Assembly (NCBI GenBank): GCA_027604665.1
Contig: JADGIZ010000200.1
Coordinates: 1-19,902, forward strand
DNA length: 19,902 nucleotides
From: Polyrhizophydium stewartii
Lineage: Eukaryota; Chytridiomycota; Chytridiomycetes; Rhizophydiales
Reading direction: 5' to 3'
A model generated the notes under the pieces. That model did not search any database. It was given only the letters and a program-made list of their open reading frames with translations, and was not told where the DNA came from. Positions within the stretch are counted from its first letter, which is position 1. Every line of letters begins with the position of its first letter. Position numbers and translations under genes: made by a program. Shown in pieces: positions 17,962 to 19,902 of the stretch.

Positions 17962-19786
17962 TCAGTCGCGGTACCAGTTGGCCGGGCTGTCGCCCAGGCA
18001 CTCGCCGGCAGTCACAAACTTGTATCCCAGATTCTTGAACTTGTCAATGACGTGCTGCACCCAGCCGCCGGCCTGGCTGTCCTCGGGCACATAGTCGTGC
18101 TGCAGCGTCATGAGCGACGTCTTGGGGAGAACCGCGCTGATGCGGAGCAGATCGGCCTGGTAGTTGTCCTCGCCGAGCTGGATAAAGTCGGGTTTGCCAA
18201 TGTGCTCAAAGTCCTTGGAGTCCAGGTTCCATCCAATGACCTTGTATCCCCACGTGCCGAGCGCAGTGAGCGCGCGCTGGTTGACGCTGCCGAACGGCGG
18301 GCGCATGTACACGGGCCGCTTGCCAATGACGGCCTTGATCAGATCGTCGTTGACCTTCATCTGCGGGAACAGCAGCGTCTCGTTGGTCGTCGAGATGTCA
18401 ATGTGCGACAGCGTGTGCGAGCCAATCTGGTGGCCCTCGTCAAAGGCGCGCTTGAGATTGGCCTTGTCCTTGGCGACGTTGAGGTCGCCGCGGTTCTTGC
18501 CGTTGATAAAGAACGTGGCCTTGATGTTGTTGCGCTTGAGGATGTCGAGGATCAGGCCGATGTTGACCGACGGGCCATCGTCGAACGTGAGCGCGAAGAC
18601 GCCGCCCTTGTTGCAGCCCGTGATGTAGCGCGCGGCCTTGGCCGGGTCGGGCGTGGGGAACGAGCCGACCGGCGCGGGGGGCGGCAGCGGGCCGAGACCG
18701 CAGCGGCCAAACAGGAGCTGGCATTGAAGACCGCAGTGCACCTCGGTCTGGCCGCAGAAGCCGAGGAAGGAGCAGCAGAGGCCGTTGCCGCATGAAGCGT
18801 TGCCGCCCTGGGGACCACAGCGGGCGTTGGAGCCGCCACCGCTGGCACCGCTGCCGCCGTTCGAGGGCGAAGGAGAAGGGGAGGGGGATGTCGAGTCGCA
18901 GCGACCAAAGAGCTTCTGGCAGCCGGCACCGCAGTGCTGCGGGGTGGTGTTGCAGAAACTGGGGGTGGAGATCGGACTCGTCAGCATCTCCTTGCGCCAG
19001 ATCGTGGCACGAGGCCAGCATAAACACACCCGGCGGACGAGCAGCAGGCGTTGTTGGCGCACGAGACGCCGCCAGCCGCGGCGCCGCAGCGCGGGTCGGG
19101 GCCGGCGTTGCTGCCGCCGTTCGAGGGCGCAGGAGAAGGAGAGGGGGATGTCGAGTCGCAGCGGCCAAAGAGCTTCTGGCAGCCGGTACCGCAGTGCTGC
19201 GGGGTGGTGTTGCAGAAGCTGAGGATCCAAAGAAACGGGGCGTCAGCAGGTTGACGTGGAGCACAGCCACAGCGGCGGCGGCACACCCGGCGAAGGAGCA
19301 GCAGGCATTGTTGATGCACGAGACGCCGCCGGCCGCGGCACCGCAGCGGGGGTCGGCGCCGGCGGAAACGGGCGGAGGGTTAGCGGCAGAGGTGGTGCCG
19401 CAGCGGCCAAAGGGACTCTGGCAGCCGGTGCCGCAGTGGGCGGGCGTGTTGTTGCAGAAGCTGGGCGTTGCGAGCCGTCAGTTGAAGGATATCTGTGCGC
19501 GCCGGAACTCGCGTGCGGCACGCACCCGAGGGACGAGCAGCACAGGCCCTTGGGGCACACGGCGCCGCCGCCTTGGCGGCCGCAGCGCGGGTCGACGGCC
19601 GTCAGCGCCTGGCCAACGAGCGACGTGGCCGCAAAGCCGTTGGTTGCGCTGGATTCGGCGGAGGCGGGGGCGGCGGGAGCAGCGGCCGCAGCGGCAGCGG
19701 CAGCGGCGACGGCGGACTGGCGATCGCACGAGCCAAAGAGGCGCTGGCAGCCGACACCGCAGTGGGTCTCAGAGTTGCCACAGTAT
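17962..19786 (-). CDS. Chitin/polysaccharide deacetylase (CE4) with N-terminal CBM18 array (5' partial)
   Basis: Extracellular enzyme expected to deacetylate chitin to chitosan. Visible exons: 19786-19526, 19460-19287, 19218-19030, 18958-17962, about 540 residues; the 5' end and signal peptide are not resolved. The NodB catalytic domain is complete: TFDDGPS (base and metal Asp), GSHTLSH (metal His pair), RPPFGS, GWNLDSKD and LQHDY, ending at ANWYRD. Before it are CBM18 modules: the second half of one (CGNSETHCGVGCQRLFGSC), three full ones opening DPRCG, and a fifth (ARCGPQGGNASC...FGRCG) next to the catalytic domain, separated by Ala or Ser-Pro/Gly linkers. A phase-2 intron cuts modules 2-4 at the same place (CCSxxG|FCNxTP); module 5 lacks it. 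CBM18-deacetylase fusions are known from zoosporic and other fungi and may mask or modify the wall. The catalytic call is firm; the 5' structure is uncertain. Confidence 0.92.
18869..18960 (-). repeat. CBM18 exon repeat, copy near the catalytic domain
   Basis: About 92 bases encoding FCNTTPQHCGAGCQKLFGRC and the Ser-Pro linker. They match 19129-19220 with about five mismatches, while the flanking introns are unrelated in sequence. Confidence 0.85.
19129..19220 (-). repeat. CBM18 exon repeat, upstream copy
   Basis: Partner of 18869-18960 at an offset of 260 bases; encodes FCNTTPQHCGTGCQKLFGRC and its Ser-Pro linker. Confidence 0.85.
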
Positions 19787-19800
19787 CTGGATGCGGCGGC

Positions 19801-19902
19801 ATCATCGACGACGGCAGAGGCATCGGCGGCGGCGCATACATTGAGCTCAAGTACCACGAGCTGCTGGACGCGATGCGGCGGTCGGACGCGACGTCGTTCC
19901 GG
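19801..19902 (+). CDS. Possible start or internal exon of a plus-strand gene (tentative)
   Basis: Plus frame 1 is open to the window end and reads IIDDGRGIGGGAYIELKY followed by HELLDAMRRSDATSFR. Nearly every third codon position is G or C, as in the real genes here, and the residue mix is like a globular protein rather than the Ala/Arg/Pro mix of antisense shadows. There is no clear start codon or acceptor; the ATG in the stretch is internal. It conflicts with the expectation that the deacetylase gene continues here on the minus strand. I do not recognise the protein. Confidence 0.3.
   Translation, partial: MIDDGRGIGGGAYIELKYHELLDAMRRSDATSFR

Noticed and set aside
16312..18795. 827-codon plus-strand open frame rich in Ser/Arg
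   Set aside because: It is the antisense shadow of the Tyr/Ser-rich CBM18 gene and the deacetylase; its repeats mirror theirs and it has no domain of its own, whereas the minus strand has hevein and NodB motifs.
1..19902. tRNA, rRNA, CRISPR array, transposon or bacterial-type operon signals
   Set aside because: I found no tRNA-like cloverleaf, repeat-spacer array, terminal inverted repeats or transposase motifs by reading; the repeats present are microsatellites or coding duplications.

Overview
The window looks like nuclear DNA of a GC-rich zoosporic (chytrid-type) fungus. Chitin-linked secreted proteins (CBM18 domains, a CE4 chitin deacetylase, a Bim1/X325 copper protein) point to a fungus. 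An intact CFAP57 gene, which encodes an axonemal protein, points to a motile flagellum, so Chytridiomycota, Blastocladiomycota or a relative; I cannot place it further. The genes carry many short spliceosomal introns, mostly 57-100 nt, with GTGCGT/GTGAGT-like donors, CTGAC-like branch sites and CAG acceptors. I derived the exon models by hand. The summed exons of every complete gene come out divisible by three; for the ABC transporter this holds only after discounting one surplus base.

Layout. Plus strand: 3' part of an unrecognised low-complexity protein gene (67-981); a spacer with CA/CT repeats (982-1324); a short ABCC/MRP-type ABC transporter with six exons (1325-6114); a small secreted, probably GPI-anchored Bim1/X325-like copper protein (6439-7239). 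It converges on the minus-strand block: a cytosolic coiled-coil + FixL-like PAS + guanylyl cyclase (10723 to 7418, seven exons); CFAP57 (15895 to 10827, 21 exons); a secreted Tyr/Ser/Asp-rich protein with two near-identical hevein-type chitin-binding domains (17749 to 15965); and a chitin deacetylase preceded by at least five CBM18 modules (enters from the right edge, ends at 17962).

How they may work together (inference): the cyclase and CFAP57 fit zoospore signalling and motility, while the CBM18 protein, deacetylase and X325 protein fit remodelling or coating of the chitin wall when zoospores encyst. The most interesting item is the cyclase. Its PAS domain keeps the two residues that define FixL-type heme oxygen sensors (the proximal His and, 20 residues later, the distal Arg), and its catalytic domain carries the Glu/Cys pair that specifies GTP. 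This suggests a fungal gas- or redox-sensing cGMP synthase that does not use an HNOX domain.

Points to check: a single surplus base in a T/A run breaks the ABC transporter; the copper protein's second His-brace histidine falls just outside the canonical splice model; several introns are multiples of three with no stop, so retention would be silent to the reading frame; and a plus-strand open frame with coding-like composition sits at the right edge, where the next upstream deacetylase exon or intron should be.
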